Shown here piece by piece: positions 11,035-23,452 of a DNA stretch of 64,000 nucleotides. Every line of letters starts with the position of its first letter. Position 1 is the first letter of the stretch. Source of the DNA: Adiantum capillus-veneris (taxonomy: Eukaryota; Streptophyta; Polypodiopsida; Polypodiales; Pteridaceae). The DNA lies in the NCBI GenBank assembly GCA_014529385.2, contig CM043956.1:84805721-84869720 (forward strand), in the 5' to 3' direction. The translations under genes and the position numbers were made by a program. The notes beneath the pieces were generated by a model. It ran no database searches and was not told where the DNA came from. It saw only the letters and a program-made list of their open reading frames with translations.

Positions 11035-11522
11035 TGTTATAGAATTGATATTTTATGATTTATTGCAGCTGATAGGTGGAAAAGGCTTGGGCAAGCTAGG
11101 CCTACGCATTCGAAAATATATTTCATGTACATTTTATTATTCAAGTGCTCCTTATAAGCTTCGGCCATTTATGTCCGGCCGGCCAGTTTGTACTCACATT
11201 TGACCATTCAAGAAATCTATAAAACAAATACGTGCAAGAGGAAAATGGTCACTCTTGCACAGGGGGAGATTGCACCCAGTGTCTGCGTTGCTCTTCTCAT
11301 ATCTCCTCTCTTCCCTCTCGCCGTGCCGGCGTAGCACTCCTCTCTAGGAGGTGTGCCTGCACGTGCTCTCTCAATCTCTCTCGTTCTTCGTCTCTCTGTG
11401 TTCGCGTATCTTGTGATCATGCGATCACGTGATTGTGCCAGGCATGCCGATTAGTCTATTTTATGTTGTTTATTGTGTTATTTCGGGTATTTCGCAGGGC
11501 AACCACACTCTCGTTTGTAGCA
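11035..11522 (+). mobile_element. 5' LTR of a LARD-like LTR retroelement (488 bp)
   Basis: It opens TGTTATAGAATTGATATT and closes TTTGTAGCA, two bases before a tRNA-Met primer site. The same sequence, more or less diverged, occurs in reverse orientation at 31368-31859, 37656-38147 and 43875-44366, and split at 17284-25776. Shared landmarks include TTATTATTCAAGTGCTC, GGCCGGCCAGTTTGTACTCA, TGCAAGAG....GTCACTCTTGCA and CACGTGCTCTCTC. No second LTR in the same orientation is in the window. Confidence 0.85.
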
Positions 11523-11523
11523 G

Positions 11524-11535
11524 TGGTATCAGAGC
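11524..11535 (+). other. Primer binding site (tRNA-Met type)
   Basis: TGGTATCAGAGC is the standard minus-strand primer site of many plant LTR elements, complementary to the 3' end of initiator tRNA-Met. It sits one base after the LTR's terminal CA and fixes the LTR end. Confidence 0.9.
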
Positions 11536-13604
11536 CTAGATTTATGTTCCTACTCATAAAAGTACAACCATGGAGAGCGCTATGAGCTACAGCTAAGTCA
11601 TTGTCCTCTTTACCTTAATCTTTTCTCTCTTGTTTGCATGGCATATAAATTCTTTGAAGGCATGCTTAATAGAAGGTTGCTAGTATTTTTGTAAATTTTT
11701 TCTTTTTCCTAATCGTTAGAAGCTAATGATAACAAGCCCATATTATGCTTAACTTGTTCATCTTACATGGCCTTTTGGTGGTGCAAAGTGTTGCATGTTG
11801 AATAGAATCTACAACCTACATGAACAATCTTTCAAATAGTATATATATATATATATATAAATGATGGTTGCTAGATGTATAGATGAATAGTATAAGAAAA
11901 CACGAAGAAGAAGAGGAGGAATTTCTCAAGAGGTAGGAATTGAGTTCTAAGGCTAGCTGTAGATGACGTAGAACTATGCACATTAGTCTAGTGAATTTAA
12001 AAAAAATAAAAAAATAAAATAAAGCAAGTATGTGGTATAGTACGAGGAAGAACAAGGAAGTTGAAACATTTTGCTGGTTGAGGTAGAACAATAGTAGAAT
12101 GAGAAGCGAATCAATGGTAATGGGATGTAACCTCAAAAGATTGCATCCCACTCATGACTATCTTCAATAGAAATTATTGTTGTCAATCACCAATAGGTGA
12201 CTGTAACCACTCGTCATATCCTGGCCTTAGTACTCCTTCGCCATACGGTGCAAAGTGTGTCCATTGGTAAGTCAACCATTGTCTTCGTCTACGCTGATTT
12301 ACACCGTTGGTCTAGTTTTACCACTCTTCGTAGTCGGTTCCATACCCACTACCGCCACTACATCAACCTATGCCAGTAGTAGAGGCGCCAATATACAGCC
12401 ATGCAGACTCAGACCTCACTATAGTGACTCTGTGCATCCAATACTAGAAGCACTGCTTGACTGTGGAGCCTCTCGCTGAACCACAATATTAAAAAAAATA
12501 AATTTCTTGCATTTAAATTTTCACCACTCTCCAGTAGTAGAAAAACCGTCACTACTCTTTGTTGTGGTGGTCATGCACACAGCCGCCGTCACTTTTAGGG
12601 ACACATGCAGAGAACTCTCTCTCTCTTGTGGCCAACCGAACCCAATCTCTCTCTACAGTTTCCATGTTAATGACCTCCGGCCAGCACTTCACTTTTGCAT
12701 GACATTCGAGCTTTACTTTGCGACTCCTGTTATCCCACCAACCTCCCACTTGTTTCAGCATATTGTGCACAACCTGACTGCCATGCAGAGTCACCAACCC
12801 CAACCAACCCCCTTCTAATCACACACACACACACGCAGTCTTTCTCTCTCTCTGACCTCCTAGCCGGCAGTACCCGTTTCTCTCTCTCTCTTACTTTCTC
12901 TATCTCTCACTCTCTGTCAGTCATCGCCACTATCCGCCGCTAGAGAAAACGACACTCTCTCTTTCTCTAGTTCTATTCAACCGCCATCCCTCTCTCTCCT
13001 ATGGTGACGAAATCTCCCTCATCTGACGGCACAGGAGCTGTAGCAACCACCCATTATTTATTTCTCTCTCTCTCTCTCTCTCTCTACACAGTAACTAAAC
13101 CCAAGATCTCTCTCAACCACTTATCCGCCAACTGGTTGTTTTGCCCACCTGCATACGTCCATAGCCATAAACAATTTAAGGCTTGCATGCAACCACTGGA
13201 AAGAAAGTGATAAAGCTTCTTCCATATGATCTCGGCGTCTCGTCGCTCAACCACTTCGATCTAGCTGCACTGACGTCGAGCAACCCTCCCCCCAACAGTG
13301 GCATCACAATCAGCTAGAGCTTCCAACAACATCTTACGAGGGGTGGCTACCCACCACATTTGCATGCACAGCCTGACCCCGTTCTTTTTGCGTGCCCGCA
13401 GCACAAACCAATAACCTGCAAAGTCTTATATAGCTCGTCCTCCTCATCACCTCATGACTCCACTAGCACTTGATCAGGCCAAAGGATTCGTGTACTCGTT
13501 GCCCGCTACAAATGGTTGATGCATCCTTTGCTCTGGCACCATCAAGCCGTCAGTCATCCTACACTACCTGGCAACAACGGCATGCACACTAGCCGGCAAA
13601 CAAA

Positions 13605-13685
<81 letters not shown>

Positions 13686-13900
13686 GTGCACTGTGGCAAA
13701 CCGCCAACAGATCATCTGTCTCTCTCCCTCCACTATGACTGCGTACAGTCCTGGATATTGCCGAAGCTCTACAGCAGCAACCCCGATCACGTCAGCCATC
13801 CTCAGCTTTTATTTTACTTCATTTTATTTTGTATCGAAACATTGTATAGAATCCATAAAATTCTATGAGTTCCCATCTCCCTTGTAAATCCGGTTCATAT
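11536..13900 (+). mobile_element. Non-coding, CT-rich interior of the LARD-like element
   Basis: After the primer site there is no gag or pol frame. The interior contains an (AT) run at 11839-11859, many CTCTCT tracts, a CA run at about 12821 and a long CT array at 13609-13683. Near 13750 it reads ATTGCCGAAGCTCTACAGC, then TTTTATTTTACTTCATTTTA, then ACATTGTATAG. The reverse strand at 28.5-28.6 kb reads ATTGCAGAAGCTCTACACC, then CTTTCATTTTATTTT, then AGCATTG. The two interiors are therefore homologous, and the element is at least 2.8 kb long past the LTR. It is non-autonomous by appearance. The right end is not seen. Confidence 0.6.
13609..13683 (+). repeat. (CT)n microsatellite, about 37 units
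   Basis: An uninterrupted CT run within the LARD-like interior. It is in the same relative orientation as the GA arrays of the reverse-strand copies at 28.6-30.2 kb. Confidence 0.97.
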
Positions 13901-15369
13901 AACATTTCATTTCATTTCTTGCTCTCCCCCTCTTCGACTGCATCTACAAAAACGGACATAGAGGATGCTCTTCGGTGACCACAACAATACTTTCTCAGTC
14001 GGGACGCCCAATGTAGAGCATCCTTGAGCATTGACGTTGATGCTAATGACCATTTCTTTTTTTCCATTCTTTTATTGTACTTTGTTTTATTTTATACCTA
14101 GCCATTGTATTAGGATCCATAATGAATGTATCAATTTGTTCTCATAGGATTTTTGCAGACGGTTAATCTATTAACGATGTAGTGGTGTCCTTCGTATAAA
14201 TATGTGCTTGTATCTTTGATCGTCAACTCGGCGTCCTGTTGTGGCATCTTTTAGGCGTGGTCGCATAAACTTAAAAAAAAAAAAAAAAAAAATCAAAAAA
14301 AAAACACACAACATGATATTGAACTGTATCAAACCATTATTACAATTTTGGCTAGGTAGTGATAAGCTCCTAATTTCTGGTTTTTGGATAATGTAGTTTC
14401 CCTTCTTGCCACATGTAGTCAACAATGAATACATTTAACTTTTTGCACTTCTTGGCCCAAAATAAGGCAAAGAATCGTCTTATATTGCTGATAGGTCCTT
14501 TTTTTGTTTTATAAATAGTCTAAATTATCTACATACGTACAATTTGTAAACCGTGAAAAGGGGAGACCCTTGTCGCTTCAACCAAGTGAGATACCTCGTG
14601 CTAATTGTCCAAAACCACCCCATTTTATTGTTTAATTTCAACCAATGCAAGTAATGCATGATCTTCGTGTTGTACTTTTGGTATTCTTCTTAAGCTCACT
14701 CTTAGCCGAGACTCTAGTTATGACTAGGCAGACTTTGGTCAGTCTTAGCCGAGACTCTGGTTACGACTAGGCAGACCCCTACCATTCGGAGTGAGTGTCA
14801 CTTGTTAATGAATCTCTACCTTGCACCCCAATATTTCTAATCATCGACTTATCCTACCTTCATTTCACAAATGGGCCATGTTTTCTCTCGGTTATCACAC
14901 GTATATTGGCACTTCATCCACAATTTTACGATACAATTTTGTTAGTCATTATGATATATTCATGTTGTATTTAGTGTTTTACAAACATTTGTTGCTACCA
15001 GATATCATAACTGTTGAATAATTTCATTTTCTTTTTTAAGTTGATATTACAGTTGATTATTGCAAAATCTCTCCTCACACTACAATACTGATATTTTTTG
15101 TGCTTATTTTGTGAAACTTTGAAACTCTCACCTGGCACATGGGCTGCGTATTCTAATAAGGAATCAAAACTTCTCTCTTTAATTACCTGGACGGGTGCAG
15201 GGATGATGTTTGCATCTACTCTACTCATGCGGCCGTACATTTCACTCGTACACTTATTCTTAACAATTTTAAAGATAAATTGGATCGTTGACCTTCTAAT
15301 TTTCAGTATGGTATAACAAATGATGTTTACAAGCTCAAGATTTACATTGTTAAACACATGAGTTAAAGT
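13901..15369. other. Anonymous AT-rich DNA, no supported gene
   Basis: The sequence contains two related AT-rich stretches (TTTTATTTTGTATCGAAACA... near 13820 and TTTTATTTTATACCTAGCCA... near 14085), an A-rich run at 14271-14302, and a 42-bp duplication CTTAGCCGAGACTCT...ACTAGGCAGAC at 14701 and 14743. Open frames are short and without recognisable content. Confidence 0.55.
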
Positions 15370-15720
15370 AGTACAAGAGCCTCATGATCACCACACATAC
15401 AGGTACGTACATTTTCATATGCAGAATATTCTCTAGCTCCTCATATGAGATGGGGTGATCTTGGATATCGAGCCACAGTTTGTAAGTGCTTTGTTAGTAG
15501 AACATAATCTAATTTAGTGTCTAATAGGTGGTAAATGTTTTCTTTTTATGCCTTGCTTGGTCCATTGGTCACAAGCACACAGATTCGCCGATTTAGGCAG
15601 TGTGTAAATACTCATCTTGGTGCAGATCCGTCGATTTAGGCAGCACATTGATAAATTATAGATCCATGATTTTTAAACAATATCAAATGCAGATTCGCCG
15701 ATTTAGGCAGCATTAGTTCC
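15370..15720 (+). repeat. Dispersed repeat with GATTCGCCGATTTAGGCAGC modules, copy 1
   Basis: The 20-base module recurs at about 15583, 15630 (GATCCGTCGATTTAGGCAGC) and 15691. The whole stretch, including CCTCATATGAGATGGGGTG, GGATAT, TTTGTAAGT and GTCCATTGGTCACAAGCACAC, is matched in reverse orientation at 26210-26600. The class of element is not recognised; it has no ORF and no clear termini. Confidence 0.7.
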
Positions 15721-15851
15721 AAGCATACGACAACCTTCAACAGAGGCCCCATTTGAAACACCTCTACTTGAGGTGCTCATTTACAAAACATGCGACTATC
15801 ATGTGAGAGAAATAGAAAGAAACGGACCAATTAGCCTTCAAATTTAGCCTC

Positions 15852-16130
15852 AAAGGGTTAGAAAGATTGCATGGAATGAAGGTGTTCTTATGGAAGGTGC
15901 TATGGGGATCCATGCCAACCGGAGTGAAGGTCCTTGCGAGGGGAATTGGTATAGACAGATTCTCTTAATGCAGGACGACTTGTGAAGACCTCTCTCAATT
16001 GTTCAAGGAATGTCCAATGATTTGTGGTTTTGCAGGCAAGGTCTGCAAATGGGTCCAAACAACATGGAAAATAGGATTCTTTAAGAATGACTTTTTTGGG
16101 GAGGGAAGACGTTTATGAGCTAAGCAACGC
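15852..16130 (+). pseudogene. LINE reverse-transcriptase zinc-binding domain (zf-RVT-like) remnant
   Basis: One frame reads KVFLWKVLWGSMPTGVKVLA, then RGIGIDRFS, a TAA at 15966-15968, then CRTTCEDLSQLFKECP and later WVQTTWK, ending at a TGA. The order F-L-W-K, short spacer, C-x3-C, D/E..L-F-x2-C-P, W matches the C-terminal zinc-binding region of plant L1-type LINE RTs. No RT or endonuclease is left around it. It is identified by motif pattern only. Confidence 0.65.
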
Positions 16131-16929
16131 TCATTGATACACAAATTGTGAGGTTTTGTTACTTTAAACACATTTGGAAGACAAGAAAATTGAAGGACAA
16201 GGAACTATCGGATCTTTGAGAACTCCTTGCAAGTAGCTAAGTTCACAGAGATAGTCCAAGAAAGCAGGGAAATGATCATCTCCATTGAAAAGAAAAGGAA
16301 CACAGAGGTCTAGAAAAGCACCTTGGGTTCCACAATACCCGATGTGCAAAGCTGTAAGAATGGGTTCAACTTAGGTTGTGGGATGGATCCCCCAAAAAAC
16401 GGATGTACCTATGATCCTTTGAAATGGCCATGGCTCGGCACGAGCATGGCAGGAATGTGTAATTTGCTGGAAATATCAATATAATCCACTCACCATTGTG
16501 AGTTTTGCAAAAAAAAAAGGTATTATATTCTCTTATCATTTATAGAAAGTTTTTGTTGTTACAAATTGAAAAGTTACAAATTTAAAGAGAAAAGGGTTCT
16601 TTATATTCATTGAGAAATTCACTAAGATTTTTGTAAAAGGTCTAAAATGCACATGATATATTAGATTTAACACTAGATTGGTAACAAGACACTTTTATGT
16701 CCTTGGACATTTTTATCACTACAAGAGATGACTTCATTATCTATGCCAAATTATCGACGTTGTTGGCAGGTGTGGTTATGTGCATTTCTAAACTTGGAGG
16801 GAGATCCAAAATTTTTTATAAATAAATTTTTAACTTTCACGACGCTTACATCGATGCCGATACCAACACGCATATCGACACCTATACCGATGCAACAAGG
16901 TGAGTGTGAGGTGGTGAGAGTGAAGTAAG
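16131..16929. other. Anonymous DNA, no supported gene
   Basis: No convincing frame. A TATAAATAAATT sequence at about 16817 could belong to the U3 part of the copia-type LTR that seems to end at 17159. CGATGCCGATACC-like phrases around 16850-16890 echo those at 7.8-8.2 kb. Confidence 0.5.
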
Positions 16930-17159
16930 GCGGGAGCTCTATTAAGGGTATAATCCTTTTGTAAACTACTTCTTGTTTTGAAGTACTAAAGCCATTGAGT
17001 GGCTGCTTTCTCGTGGACATAACCCACATTGGGTGAACCATGTATATTGTGTGTACTCTCTCTCTCTCTCTACTCTATAATCTCTTGTAAGTAAAATCTA
17101 TCTCTCTCCATTAAGTAATCTACTCAAAGATCTATTTAGCTACGTCTTATTTCCTAACA
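16930..17159 (+). mobile_element. 3' part of a copia-type LTR (likely solo)
   Basis: GCTTTCTCGTGGACATAACC, then CACATTGGGTGAACCATGTA, then CT-rich DNA and TTTCCTAACA at 17150-17159 follow the pattern of plant copia LTRs (..CGTGGA..TAGG.....CGAACCACGTA..., end ..CTAACA). No primer site follows, so it looks like a solo LTR or a 3' LTR. The left end was not found. Confidence 0.5.
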
Positions 17160-17578
17160 CCACCTGCAAAAATAGAATCCTAGGTTCTCTTTTGCTATTT
17201 CACCCCATTTTTTGAAGATTTCTCTTGCTCTCCTCTTCTCCCTTGCTTCAGATCTTTTGTTGTGGGAATTACCTGGCTTCAGATGCTACAGCCGGAGGTG
17301 TGGAGTTCCCTGCAAAATAGCAAAATAACATGTTGCAACCATAAAACCGACAAATCTGCATACCTCACGAGTCTCGTTGCATAGAATCAAAGCCATACAC
17401 GAGCAGAGAGAGACAAAGAGCAAGATAGATTGAGAGAGCACGTGCAGGTGCACCTCCTAGAGTGGAGTGCTATGCCAAAACGGTGAGAGAGAAGAGGGGA
17501 GAGGCGAGGAGAATAACAAAGACACTGGGTGCAATCTCCCCCCGTGCAAGAGTGACCATTTCCCTCTTGCACGTATTT

Positions 17579-17590
17579 CACTACAAGAGG
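17579..17590 (+). repeat. Left terminal inverted repeat of the CACTA element
   Basis: CACTACAAGAGG is preceded by TTT (17576-17578) and is the exact inverse of 25564-25575. Confidence 0.96.
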
Positions 17591-17643
17591 CTATTCATAT
17601 TAGCGACACTCACACAACGACGCTCAAAAAAAAAATTCCCGGA

Positions 17644-17757
17644 GTCGCTATGAGCGTCGCAAATTTACAAAGAAATTTGCAACGCTCATAGCGATGCCGA
17701 CTGGGCTAAAAAAATAACCGAGCGTGCCCAAAAACTCAGATCTCAGATCTGAGTTTT
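17644..17757. repeat. Subterminal palindromes, left CACTA end
   Basis: Two strong inverted repeats lie here. At 17644-17694, TCGCTATGAGCGTCGCAAAT and its near-complement surround a short loop; the module TCGCTATGAGCGTCGC recurs at the right end. At 17731-17757, AAAACTCAGATCT pairs perfectly with AGATCTGAGTTTT around one base. Subterminal repeats of this kind are binding sites for TnpA-type proteins in known En/Spm elements; the role here is inferred. Confidence 0.8.
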
Positions 17758-17785
17758 TTGACGCCCTCAAGCAAGGAGCAGGTAA

Positions 17786-17831
<46 letters not shown>

Positions 17832-17967
17832 CTTCTCCACACACACACACACGAGGAGAGGAAGGAGAGCCAGGTATGCTCCTTCCCTCTCCTCATTCTC
17901 ATGTTCCCTTCCCCTCTTTCTCTCTCCCTCTCTCACACACACATACACACACACACATAGTGTTTTT

Positions 17968-18002
<35 letters not shown>

Positions 18003-18240
18003 TACAAACATTAAAAAAAACGCACACACACATACATAAACAAAAAATGCACACACACATTGAGAGAGGAAAAGAGAGAGAGAGCATGCATAAACAAAAA
18101 ACGCACGCATTGAGAGAGGAAAAGAGAGAGAGAACATGCATAAACAAAAAACGCACACATTGAGAGAGGAAAAAAGAGAGAAAACATGCATACGATCCAA
18201 AAAAACGCACACACATTGAGAGAGAAAGAGAGAGAAACTA
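17786..18240. repeat. CT, CA and GA simple repeats plus a roughly 55-bp minisatellite
   Basis: A CT run (about 17786-17827) is followed by CA and GA runs. From about 18040 there are four diverging copies of CACATTGAGAGAGG, AAAAGAGAGAGA, then CATGCATAAACAAAAAACG. All open frames here on both strands are low-complexity artefacts. Confidence 0.85.
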
Positions 18241-18399
18241 ATTTAACGTCGTAGGAAACTAATTAAAATTAAAAGACCTAAAGATCTAGCCAACGAGGAG
18301 TTGAACTCAAGACCTATTATTCAAGAGGGAAATGGCATAATCAATCTATCATACTTGGCATGGGTGATAGAAAGGTTATACCATTTATCTCTTTTTATT

Positions 18400-19115
18400 G
18401 GCACACACATCCACACACGCGCACACACACAAGAAGAAGAGAGTTATAACGTCGTAGGAAACTATCTTAAAAGACGTTAAAGATTAGGTTAGATGTAGAC
18501 TTACGTTAAATTAGATTTAGGTTTATTTAAGTTAAATTAGATTAGATTTAGGTTTTTTTTAAACTAGATTTACGTTTATTTACGCTAGATTTAGATTTAC
18601 GTTATATTAGATTAGATTTAGGTCTCCATAGATTGTGATGCCTCCATGAAGCGGGTGAAGAAAGCCCTCAATGGAATATAGGGTATTGCTGCCTTCACTC
18701 ATGGTGGGCTCCGTCGATCCAAAAGTACTGGTGAAATGTCTTCAGAAGATAGGGAAGAAGGTGGATCTTCAGGGCGGCAAGAGTCACTACATCCCCGACA
18801 CAATGACCATCTAGACAACCTCTAGTCATTCAACAACAACTTCAAAGTTAGTAACAAGAGCAAGAACGGTCTAAAGGGCCAATTGCTGTCGTCAGATGTG
18901 GATGGAGATGAGGCAGCGTCACCGCCGAAAGTTAACTCTCACATCTTTAGTGATGAGAATGCCAACTCTTGCCGAGTTATGTGAAAAATTATGTGTTAAA
19001 TCAGTTTTAAGGTTCTTATAATCCCTGTTAGTTTAGTTCTTTGTTTTTAATATAACATAATTTACGTTAGATTTAGATTTATGTTATATTAGATTAGAAT
19101 TAGGTTTATTTAGGT

Positions 19116-19161
<46 letters not shown>

Positions 19162-19260
19162 GAAGAAGAGAGTTTTAACGTCGTAGGAAACTATCCCAAA
19201 AGACGTTAAAGATTAGGTTAGATGTAGACTCATGTTAAATTAGATTTAGGTTTATTTTTA
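18400..19260 (+). repeat. Duplicated 150-bp module and TAGATTTAGG-rich spacer in the CACTA 5' region
   Basis: AAGAAGAAGAGAGTT, then AACGTCGTAGGAAACTATC, AAAAGACGTTAAAGATTAGG, TTAGATGTAGACT occurs at about 18430-18510 and again at about 19162-19240, each after a CA run (the second at 19120-19160). A partial copy starts near 18245. Between them AGATTTAGGTTTA and ACGTTAGATTTA recur irregularly. A short readable stretch at 18640-18980 (KSSGEMSSED...-like) is not supported as a gene. Confidence 0.7.
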
Positions 19261-19593
19261 GTTAGATTTACGTTTATTTAGATTTATGATTATTTACGTT
19301 AGATCGAGTCCACGCAAGAATTACTTACGGTTTAGGGTTTAGAGTTAGACGAACAGTGAAAACATCTACTGTGAAAAGATGTTAAGATGCTGTGAAGTGC
19401 TACAGCTAGAGAAGAGGCAAAGGGGTTTTGTCCACTACATGCAGTATCATGTAGACGTGGGTGTGTAGATTTCTTGTACCCACAAATATAGGTATTGACC
19501 AATAAAGACGAGATTATAACCCGGTGGTTCTGATCTCTGTGCCCCTCTAGACCCAGGTGTGCGGGGATTGGACATGACTAGAGGATGTGTGGT

Positions 19594-19594
<1 letters not shown>

Positions 19595-19659
<65 letters not shown>
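19595..19659 (+). repeat. (GA)n microsatellite
   Basis: About 32 uninterrupted GA units lie 65 bases upstream of the transposase ATG. Confidence 0.97.
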
Positions 19660-19661
<2 letters not shown>

Positions 19662-19723
19662 GACGAAGAATGCCAATAGAATATTAAATTTGTTGTCCAG
19701 GTTATAAGATTTTTATCCTCATT

Positions 19724-22700
19724 ATGAGTAGTGACGAGGCTGTGGGACCGTCCAACCGAAACACCTATCTCTCAACGAGGGTCTTATGTCCTTGTAATCA
19801 ATGCAAGCATGCTGTGCGATGGACAAGACGTGTTTCTTTGCAGCACGTTCGCGAATTTGGGGAGTTCGATCCATCTATTATAGATCGAGTTGTTGCCAAT
19901 TATAACTCGTCGGACTCTGACGCTGGCCAACAAGTAGCAATCTTGCAACCCAATAGACGTGTTCGCAGGCGCTTTGGTCAAGCAGCATATGTGAGGCCAC
20001 AAGATGTAGCCTCTGACAGCTCGGGGGATGATCATGCAGAGCACATTCCCAACGAGGCAATGTTTGAGCCCGAGATTGATGAAATGATCAAGACGATCAT
20101 GGATTGAGAAAGGCTTATCTATGATGATATGAAAAGTGAAGCCGATACGCCATTGTATAATGGAGCACGTATGTCTAGATTGAAAGCACTCCTGGTTCTT
20201 CTCAACATGTAGGCAAAGTTTTGATGGAGTGACACTAGCGTCACAGCGCTTTTCAGGTGATCTATTACAATTAGTTTACTTTAATAAAACTCTAAATGTA
20301 TAATGATCTGATAGATTTTTACACGACTGTATCGTATTTTTATGTTGTGTAGATTGCTGAAAGAGCACATACTACCAGCTGACAATGTGATGCCAGATTC
20401 CCGAGATGAAGCAAGAAAGATTTTGCGAAACTTGGGGATGGATTACAATTCTATCCACGCTTGTCCTAATGACTGCATTCTTTTCAGAGGGGAATACATA
20501 GACATTGAGAAGTGTCCGAAATGTGATTCCGAAAGATATCGAGTAGATCTCCACGGGACAAAACTTCCACAAAAGGTTTTGCGACATTTTCCTCTGCTTC
20601 CTCGCATCAAGCATTTCTTCGAATGTAAGTTCATGGCCACCCTAGCATCATGGCATGAGGAGAATAAATCTTCGGATGGTGTGCTACGAATTCGTGCAGA
20701 TTGCGCAGCCTGGAAACATATAGATGGAACATGGTCTGATTTTGCCAGAGAAGCTCGAAATTTGCGCTTAGGCTTGGCTATGGATGGCGTAAATCCATTT
20801 GGTCAAAGATCAACATCTTACAGTGTATGGCCCGTTGTCATCGTCAACTACAACATTCCCCCGTGGTTGACTACGAAGAAGGGGCACCTATGGCTAAGCT
20901 TGATTGTGCCAGGGCAATATAAAGTGGGGAATATGGATGTGTATCTTTGTCCACTATTGGAAGAGCTACAACAATTGTGGATTGGCATAGAGGTGGTGGA
21001 TATGAGCCGACACAGAGGACGACGGAATGATTTGATCAGAGGCATTCTAACGTGGACCATGCATGACTATCCCGGGCTAACAGAATGCTCAGGTGATCTA
21101 TTGACACTCCTCACTCAGACACTGTAAATGTTGTTTTTTCCCATAGTTGATCTATTATCATGTGTATACATGCAGGGCTTCAAACAAGCGGATACAGAGC
21201 ATGTGTCACATGTGGACCTAGACTGAATGCACGTAGGGCACCCTCACTGAAGAAGCAAATCTACAAAGGTCATCAAGCGTATCTTCCAGAGAATCATGTG
21301 TTACGCGACGGCTTTTTGGGAAGAGAGCCACCAAGGATGTCTGCACAAGCATGGTTAGAGCAGAAGGAGATGTGCGATGACGGATTGCCTCCAGGGATGA
21401 AGAGACTATCTCTATGGTACGAGTTACCATAATGGCCCCGACTCATGATCAATCACTTGCTCGATCCAATGCACATATTCAAGAATGTGGGTAATCTACT
21501 ATGGGACCATCTGACCGGCAAGAAAGATACTTTGGGAGCCAGAGTTGACCTTAGAAATGTGGATCGTATGGAGCAATATTGGCCGCAAACAGCGTCTGAT
21601 GGATCGATAAAACTCCCTAAAGCACCATGGATTTTCACAGGAGCCCAAGAACGCAAAGTAAAAGAGACCATTCGATCTTTGCAGACCCCCACTGGCATAG
21701 TGCACTCGCTCCGAACGTGTTTTACTAAAGAAGGAAAGCTTACCGGTTTGAAGTCACACGATTGGCATAAAATGTGTCAGGTACGTTCATAGTGGACTTT
21801 GATATCATTGCATAAAATGTGGACTTTAATATCATTGCTGCACATACTTTACAGTTTATTTTACCGATTGCCATTGAGGGATGTTTGGCTCTCGACATCC
21901 GTAACACAATCTACAAACTTGCAAAGCTGGTGCAATGGATCTCACAAAAGGAGATCAACGTAGACTCCATACCATTCGCCAAACTAAATGCTGCGGAGCT
22001 TGTGTGCATGTTTGAGAAACATTTTCCTACTACCATGCTAACCATTCAGGTGCATCTTCTAGTTCACATAGTTGATGAGGTGGAAATAGCTTGCACAGTT
22101 CATTCCAGATGGTTGTTCTTCTTAGAACGTTTCATGAACACGCTTAAGGGATATGTGCGTCAAAAGGCACGTCCGGAGGGTAGCATGGCAGAAGGTTGGT
22201 TGATATGAGAGTCCCTAGTGTACATTGGAGAGTGGCTAGACGGATTTGATAAAGCTGGGGACACGCTATGGCGAACCATAGATGATGAGCGCATATCTGG
22301 GATTGTCATGTGCAATCTCGGTGTTGAGAAGAAGATGACGGAAGATCTAGAGGCTAAAATCAGCCGATTTTGCATGCTTCACAATCCAGTGATGCAAAAG
22401 TGGATTTCACAATATGAGGATGCAAAGCAAGAGCGACAAAGGGCACGAATCGAGTGGAGACGGGGAAGACGACCACCGATGCACTATCCAGCGGTTCTGG
22501 AGAGCCTACCAACCTTCATGAGCTTAAGATGGTTGCACAACCAATTGAAAAGCGCACAACAATACGGTGACGAAGTGACTGAGGAAGAGTGGGAGTACTC
22601 TCGAGGTTGCGCGACCAAGGTAAGTTTGCAATGTACGACTAGCAAGTGACTTTATTTATAAACGTTTGAACGGCCACTCATAATCTTTGTTCGTTGTAGT

Positions 22701-23452
22701 ATCAGTCATACACAGCAGCATGGTGTAAAGGTCGACATTTTAGGGTGGAACGAATCGACAAAAAGCGTTTTACTCAAGATTGTGGAGTCATGGCAAAATT
22801 TGAACAGTCTAGTCGACGACGTTCCTCTGATGCAGATCCTGTGGTGGCGGAACTCACTTACTTCGGCACGCTGCAAGAGATTTTGAGGATCGATTACAGA
22901 GGGTTTTTTGTCGACTTGTTCGACGTGCAATGGTTCAAGATAATCATGGAGGGTCGCAACGCTACTGTGCGTAGAGGAGAGTCTGGTTTTCTTGAGGTGG
23001 ATTCTACTAAGAAATGGACTGACCTAAGAGACACTTTCGTACTACCCGAGCATTGTGAACAAGTAAGTATGTAAATAGTTAACATCCCCCTTTTATAAGT
23101 TATGTGCTTGAAAGCTCTCATGTAAGTTATGTGGCTCTGGCAGGTAATATTTCATCCTACAAAGTCTACATCAAACTGGTGGTACGTCATAGAGGTAGCC
23201 CCTCGTAGTGCAAGGACGTATGAAGGCTACCATGTGCCAATCACAACGGCATCAATGGAGGAGATCAGAGAAGATGCTCAATCAGAAGCCGCTGCAGTGG
23301 TTCCAGACGAGCATCAAGATGCTACTACTCTATATGGGGTGCATGCAGAGGAGCTACAAAATGAAACAAAGGATATGTGTTTAAATGGAGAGCTCTATAT
23401 AGATATAGGAAGTTATGCTGAGTTATGCAAGGATGAGAGAGAGATCTCTTAA
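19724..23452 (+). pseudogene. CACTA transposase, TnpD-like (Transposase_21 / DUF4218 / DUF4216), disrupted
   Basis: Six exons can be read: 19724-20256, 20353-21092, 21176-21780, 21855-22619, 22700-23062 and 23144-23452, with GT-AG introns of 74-96 bases whose joins keep frame. Exon 1 has the CPCNQC motif of the transposase-associated domain. Exons 1-3 carry the Tnp2-type core: HACPNDCILFRGEY, CPKC, RHFPLLPRI, LAMDGVNPFG (first Asp), SVWPVVIVNYNIPPWL, DYPGLTECSG, LDPMHIFKNV (second Asp) and GLKSHDWH. Exon 4 is DUF4218-like (CMFEKHFPTTMLTIQVHLLV, LERFMNTLKGYVR, RPEGSMAEGW). Exon 5 is DUF4216-like and the end is acidic. Stops lie at 20105-20107, 20210-20212, 20222-20224, 21430-21432 and 22206-22208. 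The protein would cut and rejoin CACTA ends; as it stands it cannot be made full length. Confidence 0.92.

Noticed and set aside
17736-18216. ORFs of 84-158 codons in the CACTA left region
   Set aside because: They are translations of CT, CA and GA runs.
18290-18330. tRNA-derived sequence (GAGTTGAACTCAAGACC)
   Set aside because: It resembles a reversed B box, but no A box at the right distance and no cloverleaf can be drawn.
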